NCBI GenBank assembly: GCA_900618425.1
Contig: UZAN01043917.1
Location: forward strand, 1 to 33,721
DNA length: 33,721 nucleotides
DNA from: Echinostoma caproni
Lineage: Eukaryota > Platyhelminthes > Trematoda > Plagiorchiida > Echinostomatidae
Direction: 5' to 3'
Position numbers and translations under genes: made by a program. Positions within the stretch are counted from its first letter, which is position 1. The number at the start of each line of letters is the position of its first letter. Positions 1 to 12,000 of the stretch are shown here, piece after piece. Below the pieces are notes generated by a model. The model saw nothing but the letters and a program-made list of their open reading frames with translations, was not told the origin of the DNA and did no database searches.

Positions 1-3000
1 TCCTAAAAGGTTTTATGTCTATGTGCAAGCCCATAAAAATATAAAAGAAAGTGTGGACGCAAGCAGCGTTACCCACGAGCTGTTCATCACTAGAGGTATC
101 ACGCTACCTCGATCGATGCTCTTGTTTATTTTCAGTTCTCCGCCTAGGTAGTACGGTAGTACACACCGATTCAGGAAGATGTGCCCACAATGGGCTTCCA
201 ACCCAGCAGGTTGGACAGGCCTCAATTCGGAGCGGTCAGTCGTGCGTATAAGCAGTGGGTGGTGGTCAGGTGTTCGATGGCCCGGATTCACTCATGGACC
301 GCATGACGGAGAAACAAAGGATGGTTGGAATACCTCTAGTAGCCAAGATCACAAGTGGAATAAACGGGTCCGCGGCCGATTGCATCATCAAGAATACGTC
401 GGCTACCAATTGTAGTTTATGTCCAGCGATAAAAAGAATCGTTATAGAAGTTGTGCAAGTATATAGTGGGATTGTTTGCACACCTTCCGTATATGTCCGC
501 TCTTTCCGTAAGCATGGCATCTGGCTTCTTGGGATCGGTATGTGGAAGATAAATTACGGGATACATCAACCGATTGATGTAAAAGTGCCGGGATGATCGG
601 GCTTTTATTAATTTTTACTTCCTTTTATTGAATACAACGGTAAAATTGTCAGGAAACGGTGAATTGATCGGTGACGTTACCACCGGACCACCAACGCCTG
701 TTGTGGCTTCAGTTCACGTTTAGTCCTTTAAAGAGGTTATGATTCCTGCCCGCCTCGATGGAATAAAGTTAATGACTCAATTGATGTCTTTTTTTATCAA
801 ATAATCGTGCTTTTCACAGAACATGCGAGCTTCTGGAAAATTCAAATCCTTCCACTAAAACACTTTTCTCTGTAGCATTGATATCACCAACAATAGAGTT
901 TTACATTTGCTTCTCCGAAAGATCATCATATACGCCGAGTGCCACCTGATTCGGGGATAAAATCGCGGTGTAGCAAAATTTTGGCGCTGAATTATACCCT
1001 GTCATGAGCCCGGATGTCAGTCGGCATCACAGCGGTCGTTTCATGAACTCCAAATGCAACTTTATAGGGACTTCAGGTGAAGCGGGAGTTTTTATCAATT
1101 AATCTAAATCACAATCTCCAGCGGTGAGGAATAATGGTAGATGACTCTATTTGTCACCATTTTGGATACTGAACCATGACTAAGCCGGACCCTCCATTCA
1201 TCGATTTTGGACGGACTGGAATGCAGGCTAAGCTGTTCAAAGTTTAACGGTCCATTGCTTAAGGTCTAACTGTAACATTTGGAATGCGTGTAGATTAGTA
1301 ATCACTATTATAATCTCCCGTGTGATCAATTACTGGAATTTCCCGACACCGAGATGCTGGAGAGCCATGGAAGTAGTGGTTATTTCATCGGGAGAAATCG
1401 AATGAATCAAATAGTTTATACAAGGAGAAATTATTGGTTTAGAAAACCGTTGACCAATCAGCAGTCATATTCTTTCATCTATGGTTATCTTGAGTGAACA
1501 GCGACGAATTAGATTGATCCGAAATTCCGTTTCCTGATTGGTAGTCTCGGAACTATAGTGCGGACGTAGCTGCTTGAGAGGCGTTCTCTCGTGTTATCGG
1601 ATCATCATACTCCGGCTCTATTTTGATTCTTTCCAGCCCTCTGTTATGACTCCATGTTTCCTGATATATAGATTCATTTGTTCACAGTAGGCTCTGGTTC
1701 AAATGCAGCGCAAAAATACGACAGATGCAGTGGAAAATCTCGCAGTTTTGTTTGCCTTGCACATACTGTAAAATTGTTCATTTGCTAAAGAGAAGTAAGG
1801 TTATTATTATTCATTATGGGTATTTTAGCAAATACGGGAAACTTTGTTGAGTGTAGTCTATCTACTCACTCCAGAGTGTCACAGGCATTAGCTTGCGACA
1901 AGGAGATTTTTTTAAAACAATGGCACAACGGTCTTCTCCCGGGAATTCAGAGTAATGAGTTCCCATCGCTCATGTACTTTCGCGGTTGTAAAAGCGAACT
2001 TGAAAAAGAGCGTGCTACTGTGGAAGCATTGTCCATGTGTCCTATCTGGATACCCAGGTAGATAGAGAAAAATTAAAGCTAAGAATCAATTGATCCACGG
2101 AAAAGCACTAGGCAAATAGCATTGTTCATTGAATAATCTCCTAATGTATTATAGGAGAACATTTAAAACGGAACAGCATCATCAACCTTATTTTGTCGTG
2201 TGTTAAGAATCTTTGACAACTGATGCCTTTGTCTTTCAACTCCAACTGCTCGTGAATGCCGTACGAAAAGATTGCATTATCACCTCCACCAATAATGTGG
2301 GTTTTGTTTCAGTCAAACTGTTTTGAACGAGAAATCTTTTTGCTGTTTTTAGTTGGAGTCAGGGTCTACATATTGCTAAACAAACTTTCAAGCACCACAG
2401 CGAAAATAGGATCTCACGTGTTTCTCAATTCGCAGCACAGAGCTTACGGAAATTAATGCAATATTCATTCCTCTGACTTTACGCTGTGCTCTGTTTAAAC
2501 CGTAAACGAATTCAGATAATTTTTTTTTCTCATTTGTCATTCACTGACCTCCTTATTGTCTTATTATTTCAGGCAGGTCCTCAGCTTATTTGATTGTTTT
2601 TTGATTGCCGTGCGTCTACTGACTTTCTCTCAGACAATTGTTTGAAACGCAGCACGACAAATCACGCTTCTATCGACGCAAAATGATCGAACCAAGTTGG
2701 CAGAAATAAAGCCGCAATTATGGGATGTACCGTCTCAGTGCTCAGGTTTCAAATTTTTATCGATCTGTCCTTTTGAATATAACTGTACGGGAATAGAGTT
2801 TTCAATATCAAATTGGGTCCAGGACCGCGCGTATTTCAAACTACGTTGAATAAAATCAATTTCATCTGACAGAAGGAAACAGCTACACACAGACTTTGCG
2901 TGCTAAGGCAATATAAAAACTGGTTAAAATTTTAAAAGTATTCAATGACCTTGATTACCTGTCTCGATCTTATCAATATTTTGTGCAAATTGACACGTAT

Positions 3001-3120
3001 ATGCCCCACAAATTATTCAGTGGGATAATAACGATCTGTTGCGAAAGGAGGGTACTATTCAGAATCAAGTTAGTTTTTAAACGACCTAGTGCAGTGAACT
3101 ACCTTCTTTTTCAATGATAA
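1..3120. other. No gene recognised (intergenic or intronic DNA)
   Basis: I see no convincing coding region, RNA gene or known mobile element here. The open frames present are short (about 60-115 codons), overlap each other on both strands, and resemble no family I know. The longest, at 255-596 plus, has no clear splice context. A short ATT run sits near 1801-1812. The stretch is probably non-coding or old, decayed repeat. Confidence 0.5.
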
Positions 3121-3245
3121 TCATTTCATATATTCCCACCAGATTATCTTGATCATTCTTTTGATCGCTTCGAAAAATGAGAAAATGATGAGAAAATAAT
3201 TCAGGTATTTCCTGCATGTCGCAATGGTTATAACTCCTGGTTTAC

Positions 3246-3387
3246 CTTGAGGAAATATCGTGAAATAGGTCGTATTGGGCAATACGACGTATGCCAAAGG
3301 TTTGCCGTACACGGCTTCCGTTAACATATGAATCAGAATGTCAGTGACTAATGTGGGTGGAAAGATCGTCAGGATAGGATCAAACAT
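3246..3387 (-). CDS. Possible first exon, unrecognised protein (weak)
   Basis: The minus-strand frame starts at an ATG at 3387-3385 and reads MFDPILTIFPPTLVTD and onward, with protein-like composition and no low complexity. It reaches a plausible splice donor (CTCAAG/GTAAAC) whose exon end would be 3246. The frame also stays open past the donor to 3121. An in-frame stop lies just upstream of the ATG with no AG between them, so this cannot be an internal exon. It would have to be an initiating exon or a chance open frame. I do not recognise the family, and no matching downstream exon was found. Chance is a serious alternative. Confidence 0.15.
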
Positions 3388-6300
3388 CGAACATCAGAAT
3401 TTTCAGTGGTGAACAGAATCTTTAAAGTACAACAATCCACGGGTTATATCAGAGGCAGACAAAGAAATACAACACGTAGAGTTTTCCCTCTGTCGACCGC
3501 CCATGTGGTTGCTTGTACAGTCCCGTTCTCTTTGCACTTGTTTGGGTGTTTCTTGGGGGCAGCGCACGTTGGCAACACGAGCAGGCTCCCGTTTGAAAGA
3601 ACTTGGGTCCACCATCTTGCCTGGCTGAATATCGGTGAAACTAAAACCGTTGTTTCACACCTCGCTGAACCTAATCACACAGTGTTTAAGTTACCGGTCG
3701 TAGACGGCCACAACCAAATCGTTTGGAATTCTTTTACATGCTCCCCCCTTCTAGTAGTGCACCAAAAAAAACAGTTTGTGAAATCACTGTCTCATTAGGC
3801 CCTCCCCCACCCCACAACACAGTCCTCCATCCAGTCTTACCCGTTCGCATGTTCGTACTCAATCAATCCAAGCCCTGAACATTTTCTCCTTGCTGTGTTG
3901 GTGTCCAGTACTTGAAACCGGGTCAATCCAAGCTCGTTCAGTCCACTAACGCACACACATATTGGAACTCGCACGCGTAAACACAATGTTTAAAACCCAA
4001 TTGTTTGTTTCTTGACTGACGGAACGTGACGGCGAGCGAACAAAAAGCATGCGTTTGACCGTCTGACCGACCGATCTATCTATGGTGAATGACCTTTAAT
4101 TTTGACCTCGCCAGTTGACCCTTTTCACTTCGCCTTACAAGCGCCGAATTTAATTGCTTGCTTACGGTCGCGAATTGCAGACAAAAACTTGTGATTGTGC
4201 TGGAAACATGAGAGAAATTCAAACACGCCGTTTAAACCAGATGATTTGCGATACACTGCCGAGTAGAAGTTTTAACTATGATTCGTTTGTTATATCGATG
4301 ATTCTGGGTCAAATGACAAAGCACTATCAGTACTCACTCACCCAGTCACACAAACAGCCCCTTCGGAATCGTCCGCGCATATGGAAAGTCAACTGTTTTA
4401 TATTTCGATCTTTCGCTGATCAGAGTTCGCCGTTTTCCTTATGGACTATAGACAGTAAAATTCGGTCTGGTTGAAGCCATCAGTGTCGAGGTTTCAAGAA
4501 TGATGAGAAGGTTTCAAAAGTATCCTTCTCCTAAGGTGAACACTGGCCGCTTCGGCTGTTGAAAACGGCGTTTTCTCTAGAGCGGATCCACTTAGGGAAG
4601 AATAAATGGATTAAGAAGAAGTAAACCATCACGGGGGAGTTCGAAGTAATGTTTACGTTTTTACGGCTCCAAATAGCCTTCAGTTCTCCCAACAACTTCC
4701 TGATAGATGTATAACCATAAAACGCATGCCGTTTCCCGTTTGCTTATACCGACACAATTGTTTTTGTTATGAAGTGGCTATGAGAGACTCAGATTAGCCA
4801 ACGAGGGTGGAATACGAAGAGTGACTTAACGCCAGTAAAGCCAAGTGGCCAATTGGATTGTTTTTTTTTAAACTTGCAGGTGAAATTCCAAGTTACCATT
4901 TGACATGTCCTTTAGCCAGTTGTTGTGATGTGTTGATGCTCGACGTTGGGCTTGCATCAATTGATCAGTGTTGCATTCCAAAACATCGTTTGCCCCCATG
5001 ATCATTATCATCGTTTTAACCACTATCGTACTCCACTGTTCTCTTTTTTACTGTCCTTGGAAATTCAAACCGATCGATACGTTCGACATGATCAGCGTTG
5101 TTCAGCCTTGTTACCGCCGGTGTGGATCCTGACTAGCGACTAATTAAACTTATCACATGATGGTATGATATGATTTATGAACGATAAATACAGCGGGCAG
5201 CATAAATGATGGAACTACTTTCAGACGATAGTATTTGTAAGTAGTCAGTTTACATGAAGTTCCCTGTAGTTACAAATGGGTATATACCATTTTGAGGTTA
5301 AGTTAAGAAACTATCATTGTGATTTGTTGACTTCAATCAGCCATAAGCTCCATTTCTACACGGTCTTAAAATGGCACAGATTATGAGACTGATCATTGTT
5401 CGCTAAATCCGCAGAGCTGAACCAGACAGAACGTAGTTCATTCGTTTGAAAAAAGGAGATATTTGAGAAGTTCAAAGCGGATACTGATTGTCGGAAAAGT
5501 TATTGCTGAATGAAGAACATCCGAAAATTACACGACGTTACCTCGGAAATGATTTTACAAGTTGGCGGCTAGTAAGCAGACTGACCAATATGGGGACACT
5601 AAGGATAACCTGCAGCAATCCTCCGGCAGAATCGCCAGACAATTCGACGGAAATGTACATCATTAGTATCTATAAGTCACTTCGACTAGTTGGTACCTGG
5701 CGCGATGATCGCATCACTCCAGTGCTCTTTCCTCTTCTGTTGATCCCCGCGATTGTTCAGTCCATCATCGACGACCTTATCGACGTCCGTCAGCGAGCTT
5801 GAGAAAATGCAAGACTGAAGTCTGCTTCATTTCAACAGAGAAAGAGCATGGGAAGACAGGTGGTCAATCCCGGGGGTAGAAAAAACGTGTGATCAATTGA
5901 CCAATGAGGTGTGCTGAACGTAAGCGGACCCATCCACAGCGTTTCTTTCTCAGTTCAAAAAGATGGTTTCGCAAATCAAAATGATGGTTTCTCAAAGTCA
6001 CCTTAAAATGGTTTAGATGGATGACGTATATCAAATAGGGGTGAAATTTCCATGAAAAGGTTAGGGGCATCAAATGGCTCATTCCAGTCTAATAGATCTT
6101 ATTTGTCTACAACGAGTAAACATGAACTGATACTAAAACTACCGCCAAATGGTAATTTGGACCTCTTTTTGAATTTATCGGCGGCATTCGCCTAAGTCGA
6201 ATGTTTTAAATAATGTTTCCCCTTTTTACCTATAAACGGAACAACTTATGATATATGTGATAAACGGGTAACTTAGTCGGAATTAATCCCCTCATCACTA

Positions 6301-6446
6301 ATTATGTGAAATATTTAAGTCAATGTTACTGACCAGGTTCTTTAAAAAGAAGACGGGTCTATGAATGCCGCATCAGAACACGGAGACACCAAACAGAGTA
6401 AAGGCACATGGTGTTATCCCCATGCTGTCGTGGGGGCATATTACGG
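3388..6446. other. No gene recognised; unassigned DNA
   Basis: The open frames at 3406-3798, 4154-4474 and 5488-5802 (plus strand) lack family resemblance and convincing splice signals. The part from about 3480 to 4140 is locally richer in CpG and C runs (for example near 3800-3815) than its surroundings, but I cannot show that it is a promoter. The only structured element seen is the short tandem repeat at 5956-6019, listed separately. Confidence 0.45.
5956..6019. repeat. Short tandem repeat, 21-nt period, three units
   Basis: Two adjacent 21-nt units, starting at 5956 and 5977, share 18 of 21 bases around the core ATGGTTTC. A third, weaker unit (AAAATGGTTTAGATG) follows at about 5999-6019. 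On the minus strand this reads as a repeated peptide of the form LRNHHFD/LRNHLFE, but there is no support for translation. It is probably a minor local duplication. Confidence 0.5.
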
Positions 6447-6699
6447 TCAGAAGGAAACACCGATGACCTGTTGTTGCAGCCCGAGAATTTTACAACTTGT
6501 TATTTGGGATACGTCAGACTCTATTTTCATCTGGCAAAGATTGGGTTGTAACGTAAAGATGGATGATTCCGTCAGCTCTTCGACGAGCATCGTTATAGAC
6601 GATTCAATTCCCTTCAGCAATCGTATACCAATCATGGCCAAAGGAACATTGTCAATAATTGTACCGTGAAAAGAAGCCTTGACCTTTGAATGATAAACC
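6447..6699 (-). CDS. Candidate terminal exon, unrecognised protein
   Basis: On the minus strand an AG acceptor (AATATGATAG/GG) at 6701-6700 opens a frame of 83 residues that runs to a TGA at 6449-6447. The translation includes NVPLAMIGIRLLKGIESS and TLQPNLCQMKIESD, which look protein-like rather than repetitive. Immediately upstream, up to the 442-bp repeat boundary at 6792, a different minus-strand frame is also open and protein-like (ALGVSYVNHKDGIFYLYTN). One reading is therefore a single coding segment with a frameshift near 6700, truncated by the repeat insertion. An internal donor (CAACAG/GTCATC) also exists near the 3' end. I do not recognise the family, and a chance open frame remains possible. 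Confidence 0.25.
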
Positions 6700-6791
6700 C
6701 TATCATATTAGTGTACAAATAAAAGATGCCATCCTTGTGGTTCACGTAAGATACACCAAGGGCTTTGTAGTGCTTGTAGAAATAGTAGCCG

Positions 6792-7233
6792 TAATACGCA
6801 CTGAACTCAGAACACAGACCACGTAATACGGATCACGGAATACGAATCAAGGATTAGCAATGACGGACTGAATTACGGAAGCACTGGACCACATTGGCAC
6901 TAGCACGCAATGCCCCACGTAATTGAGACGCGAGGAAAAGGCCACAGGAATGTTAGTTCGTTCATTGGAAGAAATAAAGCGGATTAAGTAATATGTAAAA
7001 ATAGGCTCATTGATTATCCAGGCTTCCACCAATCGCGTGCCAGTATTTTTTGTGTCGTTCTGTCTCTATCTGGGCCGCACGGCCTCTGATTGGCTGGTAC
7101 GATCTACCTATGGTATGTGGTCAGAAGCAGTGACACGTTCGCGCGTTGTTGACGTCACCCGTGAAATTTGATTGATCGCAGTTGTCCAAAAACTGTAACA
7201 CGTCGCTGCAGGGTACGCGTCATCACGTAGGCC
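6792..7233 (-). repeat. 442-bp dispersed repeat, copy A (inverted partner of 12001-12442)
   Basis: The reverse complement of this segment lines up base for base with 12001-12442. Position x here pairs with 19234 minus x, and I found no indel and no mismatch in a by-eye comparison, including an identical 61-codon open frame. On its own (minus) strand the copy starts GGCCTACGTGATGACGCG and ends CAGTGCGTATTAC, followed by a degenerate TAC-rich stretch. No pol III A/B boxes, terminal inverted repeats or clear target-site duplication are visible. It is most likely a non-autonomous retroposon or a LINE/LTR-derived fragment. Its exact class is unknown to me. Confidence 0.8.
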
Positions 7234-8099
7234 TGCATCACCTCAGATACTCTGAATGGTTCGAAACGCAAGCACACATGGTTCTCTGAAAGTGTGAGAA
7301 AGTTTCAGAATAAGCTGCCTTCAAGTGATTCCCCCACCGAATGAGTATCAGAAACAGGCTGACGCCTGTAGGCCGGCAGCAGCGAGCATGTTCGCTCAGA
7401 TCATCATATTTTATCGTCTAAATGCGTATCGAGTGCAAAACTATTTCAACTAGCAGTTTGCCCGGCGCACAGATTTCACCCTTCCATATTCAGTGATTTT
7501 CATTTTCGAACTACATCACCAATTTTTGGATTAGTCAACCAATGATCACTGTTCCAAGTGATCGGAAATGATTGTAGCCCGGGATGCGGATGTTGGTGTT
7601 GGTGAATTCTCCGAGCTGGAAGGGTTATTCGCCGGCTATTCGTAGCCAAGCTAGGCAACATCAGTGCAACTTCAGTGAAGCGCCGGGGATCAATGTGACC
7701 GAACTTATATAGTTCTGTTCGAGTGTTTTGATTAGCTGTTTGTATCCTTTCAATCCTATTGATCAGCTGCGATCATTTGCTGTGATTTGATTGGCTGGCC
7801 ATTGATTAAAAAACAACTCAATCAAGAAAGTTCATCTAAATGCCTCCGATCCAAGCCGCTCAACGGATTTGGCTATTCCAGTAGGCTCCTGATCTACACA
7901 ACGAATAGTGCATCACTGGGTATCCTAAGAAAGACCTGCTTTTCAGTGCGTTAGATTCGAAACCTCAGGCACCATTTATTGACAGGTTCAATATAGGAAG
8001 GAATTATGGCCGATCTCCTACTATCTCACATCCATGAGAAGTCGCATATTGCTATATGTTCCCACAGTCTAACATACCCAAATCAACGGTAGGTCTTAC
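7234..8099. other. No gene recognised
   Basis: No long open frame or recognisable element is present. A short imperfect hairpin lies at about 7359-7381 (GCTG...CAGC arms around a GCC/GGC stem). CCAAT/ATTGG-type motifs occur near 7785. I cannot assign a function to this stretch. Confidence 0.45.
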
Positions 8100-8230
8100 C
8101 CATGCAATGTCACTCCCTGCGTATGTCATTAGTTGACCGATGTGTGGGTAGCTATTGACTAACCAACATACAATGTCGCATTCAGTCATTGAAGTGTCGC
8201 GCATGAAACCGTTCACAGGTTGTATGGCCC
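8100..8230 (-). CDS. Candidate internal exon, unrecognised protein
   Basis: The minus strand shows a strong acceptor with a pyrimidine tract (TTCTCTCCTCGCAG at the 8231 boundary) and a consensus-like donor (GCATGG/GTAAGA) at 8100/8099. The enclosed 131 nt stay open: two bases complete a codon, then 43 full codons. The translation includes QPVNGFMRDTSMTECD and VCWLVNSYPHIGQLMTY, which is non-repetitive and protein-like. The exon ends in phase 0. No family is recognised, and I found no phase-matched neighbour that I would defend. The phase of the candidate at 6699 does not match directly, so at least one further exon would be needed if both belong to one gene. Confidence 0.35.
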
Positions 8231-8542
8231 CTGCGAGGAGAGAACATAAATTTAAGCATTTCAAACTGGTGTCTTTTGACGTGACAATAAACAATCAAAA
8301 CATGCATGTATAACCTTTGCATTATTCCAAATTTGGTGGTCCGATATCAATCGCAAGATATTTTCTCAAGGACGTTCTGTTTTGGTGTTTACAGATAACG
8401 GCAAAGCAGCAGCAATCTCCAGTGTAAGATCAGCATGACTGCTTTAAAGCTCCTCTTCGGTATTACAGTGAATCGGGTTCTGACTTGGTCTTTCAAATGT
8501 CCGCTCTGGAATTAATTAATTGAATAGTTTTGTCTTTGGTAG

Positions 8543-8771
8543 ATGTTGAGCTACACAACATAAAAACCGAAACAGACTTTCTTCTGGTCGAAAAAGCTTG
8601 CATCTCTCTTCATCCGCGCTTACTAATTGAAGCTGTCCTAAAAGCAGATTTCAAACCCATATTGAATGAAGCGCTGATGCCACCACCAGAGGGTAAATGC
8701 GACCTGATCCAAGAGGTTAAGCATTATGCTTCCATTGATGAGCGGCATTTGAAGAATTTGAAGTTGAAGAA
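8543..8771 (+). CDS. Candidate internal exon, unrecognised protein
   Basis: A T-rich tract and AG (GTTTTGTCTTTGGTAG) precede this segment, and a strong donor (AAGAA/GTGAGT) ends it. The frame is open for about 76 codons and reads as a charged, soluble protein segment, including VELHNIKTETDFLLVEKA, RLLIEAVLKADFKPILNEAL and ASIDERHLKNLKLK. It needs one base from an upstream exon and leaves two bases (AA) for the next. The segment at 8990 supplies exactly one base and continues in frame, giving a two-exon model with a 218-bp intron. No family is recognised, and no upstream exon was identified with confidence. This is the best host-gene candidate in the window. Confidence 0.45.
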
Positions 8772-8989
8772 GTGAGTTATCAGTTTTTGTTTGTACATTC
8801 GGTTTTTGCTAGCCAATTTGGGCGTCACGAAAAAGAACATGAGTGTGATGCAGTGAAGAAACTGACATCTTTCTCTATCGGAGAAGAGCAGAAGTTATTG
8901 GATCAATAGAACACTAGAAAATCCAGTTCAGTGCTACCCCCTAGTATGAACAAACGGTCGTTTGGACAGGCTTTTCGGTTAATCACCAG

Positions 8990-9062
8990 TGGCTCTCGAT
9001 ATGGATATTTTGTGCAGTCAGATGTTCCAGATCAGTTCTCCTTTATGTCATCTTTTGAATGA
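8990..9062 (+). CDS. Candidate terminal exon joining 8543-8771
   Basis: The acceptor AATCACCAG at 8981-8989 precedes T8990. Joined to the AA left by the exon ending at 8771, it forms AAT and continues in frame as GSRYGYFVQSDVPDQFSF, ending at TGA 9060-9062. The phase match between two independently plausible splice sites is the main support. A competing frame from the same acceptor stays open to about 9237 and contains a hydrophobic stretch and a GTAAGT donor near 9191, but it does not match the phase of the preceding exon. No family is recognised, and no strong AATAAA signal is visible close downstream. Confidence 0.3.
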
Positions 9063-10021
9063 AACAACAGATATAATTTACATTCTTTTCTGCAATATTG
9101 TGGTGAGACCCCAAATGATTTTATTCAGCATTTGTGGTTATTTTTTATACATTGCCCACCAACGGGTGAACGATGAGCGCTGGTTAGCTGGTAAGTGGGG
9201 CACGAATAAGGATGTTACATCTCCAATCGATCAATAACCGCCGTCGCACTTATGCACTCGCCAAAGGTCACGGTAACAATTATGGTCAGTGCTTGAGCGA
9301 TGCAATTCTACTTCGCGCGCTGAGCTAAATCAGTCACTAAGACCATGACTAATAACGGCGGCATTGACGTCGACCAGTGCTGGGCATAACGAATGTATCG
9401 ATCGGTTTCAGTACAGAGCAGTCACAACAAAAACGAACGAGTGGATTTCTATAAACACTAGGGTACACAGTTCTCACCAGAAAAGCAAAACCAAATTGCA
9501 AACCGAACAATGGGAGCTTGTAGTAAGGAAAAGAAATTAATGTAATACGTATGTCCGATAACAGATATTTACGTTTCTTCGATTACGAGGTTTCTTTCTG
9601 ATGCAATTTCACCGATGAATCGAGTATTAAATTCCGTGTGCACAATCCAGTGTGAATTGTCCACAGTACCCTACTTTTAGGTCTTCATTGTAGCCAAAAC
9701 TGTTGTTGAGCATGGTGAACGCCATTTACTAAATTCTTTGATTGCAACTGAATAGGGGTAAATTTATAGTTGAAATTCGGTGTTTGGGTGAAACGAATTT
9801 CTCCTAGGAAAGGTGACTAGTTTCGGTATAAAAAGAGACTTGAAACTGAAAACAGGGCTGAATACCGAGTGAATCGTGGTAATGCTAAACTCAGGGCATC
9901 ATAAAAGATTTCAATTTTTTATACGCGAAGACTACGAGAGACTGCATATTTCAATCCCGCTTTAAATAAACAGTAGGTAATCATAAATAGTGCAAACAAG
10001 TAACGGATTTAGCGTAGTTTG
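9063..10021. other. No gene recognised, up to assembly gap
   Basis: No recognisable coding region or element is present. The competing open frame to 9237 is discussed with the exon at 8990. The stretch ends at the run of Ns. Confidence 0.45.
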
Positions 10022-10776
10022 NNNNNNNNNNNNNNNNNNNNNNNNNNNNNNNNNNNNNNNNNNNNNNNNNNNNNNNNNNNNNNNNNNNNNNNNNNNNNNN
10101 NNNNNNNNNNNNNNNNNNNNNNNNNNNNNNNNNNNNNNNNNNNNNNNNNNNNNNNNNNNNNNNNNNNNNNNNNNNNNNNNNNNNNNNNNNNNNNNNNNNN
10201 NNNNNNNNNNNNNNNNNNNNNNNNNNNNNNNNNNNNNNNNNNNNNNNNNNNNNNNNNNNNNNNNNNNNNNNNNNNNNNNNNNNNNNNNNNNNNNNNNNNN
10301 NNNNNNNNNNNNNNNNNNNNNNNNNNNNNNNNNNNNNNNNNNNNNNNNNNNNNNNNNNNNNNNNNNNNNNNNNNNNNNNNNNNNNNNNNNNNNNNNNNNN
10401 NNNNNNNNNNNNNNNNNNNNNNNNNNNNNNNNNNNNNNNNNNNNNNNNNNNNNNNNNNNNNNNNNNNNNNNNNNNNNNNNNNNNNNNNNNNNNNNNNNNN
10501 NNNNNNNNNNNNNNNNNNNNNNNNNNNNNNNNNNNNNNNNNNNNNNNNNNNNNNNNNNNNNNNNNNNNNNNNNNNNNNNNNNNNNNNNNNNNNNNNNNNN
10601 NNNNNNNNNNNNNNNNNNNNNNNNNNNNNNNNNNNNNNNNNNNNNNNNNNNNNNNNNNNNNNNNNNNNNNNNNNNNNNNNNNNNNNNNNNNNNNNNNNNN
10701 NNNNNNNNNNNNNNNNNNNNNNNNNNNNNNNNNNNNNNNNNNNNNNNNNNNNNNNNNNNNNNNNNNNNNNNNNNNN
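10022..10776. other. Assembly gap, 755 undetermined bases
   Basis: The run of Ns is continuous. Open frames that appear to cross it are artefacts. It lies roughly midway between the two arms of the perfect 442-bp inverted repeat, so the local orientation and size of the flanks should be treated with caution. Confidence 0.99.
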
Positions 10777-12000
10777 TGGTTACCGTGACCTACAACTAAG
10801 GCCAATCTGAACGTTGTTGCTCGACCTATACGATTGGGTCATCACGAAGTTGCTACCGGGGAAGAGTTCAGTGCTGACGGTGCAGTCCGAGCGATGTACT
10901 AGGTGGATCATAGGTCTATTCAAATAGCAAAATCTGTTCAGAGGCGGGGCATAGTCTTAGATACGTGGCTGACCATTCGAACCAATCCTGGTGTGGCCTA
11001 AGAAAGCGATGAGCGACAAATTCGGAACTTTTCTGTCATCGATTAGAAATCAAAATTCAAACTTTCGATTGCGTAAGATGTATTTGAAAAAAGGTCAGTT
11101 GCAATGCAACAAACACCAAATTACTTATGCCGTGCCCTTGGCTGCTCACACTGAAATGACCACTACATAAAAATTTACTTTGTGAGCGCACCGAAGGTCA
11201 TCACCTGAGCGAGGTAAATCTGTGTGCACGTTCCGTTGGGATAGCCTATAGGATAGGCGCACTCAGAAAGTGGAATGTTGCCCTCGAGAAAGTGAATTCA
11301 ACTCAACTTTGTTACAGAAAATGAACCATGGCGGAGACACGGGACTGTGGCGTTTTCCTACATTTATTGTAACCACAAACACTTGTGAACCTGAGAACGA
11401 TATATTGATTGACTTTTGAGCCTGGGAACAGATAATCCTTCTTTTCGTTATTATTATTTTCTCGCAATTCGAAGCACTTGTCAAAGTACAAAATGTGGAC
11501 AAAACAAAGTATGTGCTTGAATGGAAATTAGGAAACGTGAGTCAAGTTCAGAAACATCAAAGGATCACGCAGAACTAAGCCTAGACGTAGTCTTTCCTGT
11601 TGAAGTACTGAATATAATATCCTCGGTGTTCTAGATGAGTGGCGATTCGACACGATCAGGATTGACGGAAAACATTTAAGAGGAAGTGAAACTGGGTGAC
11701 CGAATGGTTCTCCGTGCAACGTTCTGAAAGCAGACTGGTTTAACCCGGAGCCATTTTAAGAATACTTTCATATTTGAGTCCTAGTTCCAGATTGAATTCC
11801 TCTTGCAGCTAAAATATGCAGCAGTTTTTTTGCCATGTATACGATCGAATGAATCGCTATACTGGCAAAGGTAAATGATGTACGGTGATAGAAAAAGTTA
11901 ACTCCACTAATGAACTCAACATAAGATACTTTGAGCGATTCACGATACGGAGATCAAAATTAGTTGGCACTAAGAGGTTTTATATGCCTTGGGTGCTCAG
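10777..12000. other. No gene recognised
   Basis: Only short open frames occur on either strand (for example 11263-11502 and 11528-11719, minus), without family resemblance or good splice context. The part from about 10850 to 11010 has the look of decayed repeat but could not be assigned. Confidence 0.45.

Noticed and set aside
3406..3798. Plus-strand 130-codon frame, one of the longest frames in the window
   Set aside because: It has no family resemblance, overlaps a minus-strand frame of similar quality, and lies in a locally CpG- and C-rich stretch where stops are rarer by chance.
9266..10790. 12-bp inverted motif GGTCACGGTAAC (9266-9277) and its complement (10779-10790) around the gap
   Set aside because: Similarity does not extend beyond 12-13 bp, so chance cannot be excluded and no element ends are implied.
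9981..10810. Open frames of more than 260 codons on both strands
   Set aside because: They consist almost entirely of undetermined bases across the assembly gap.
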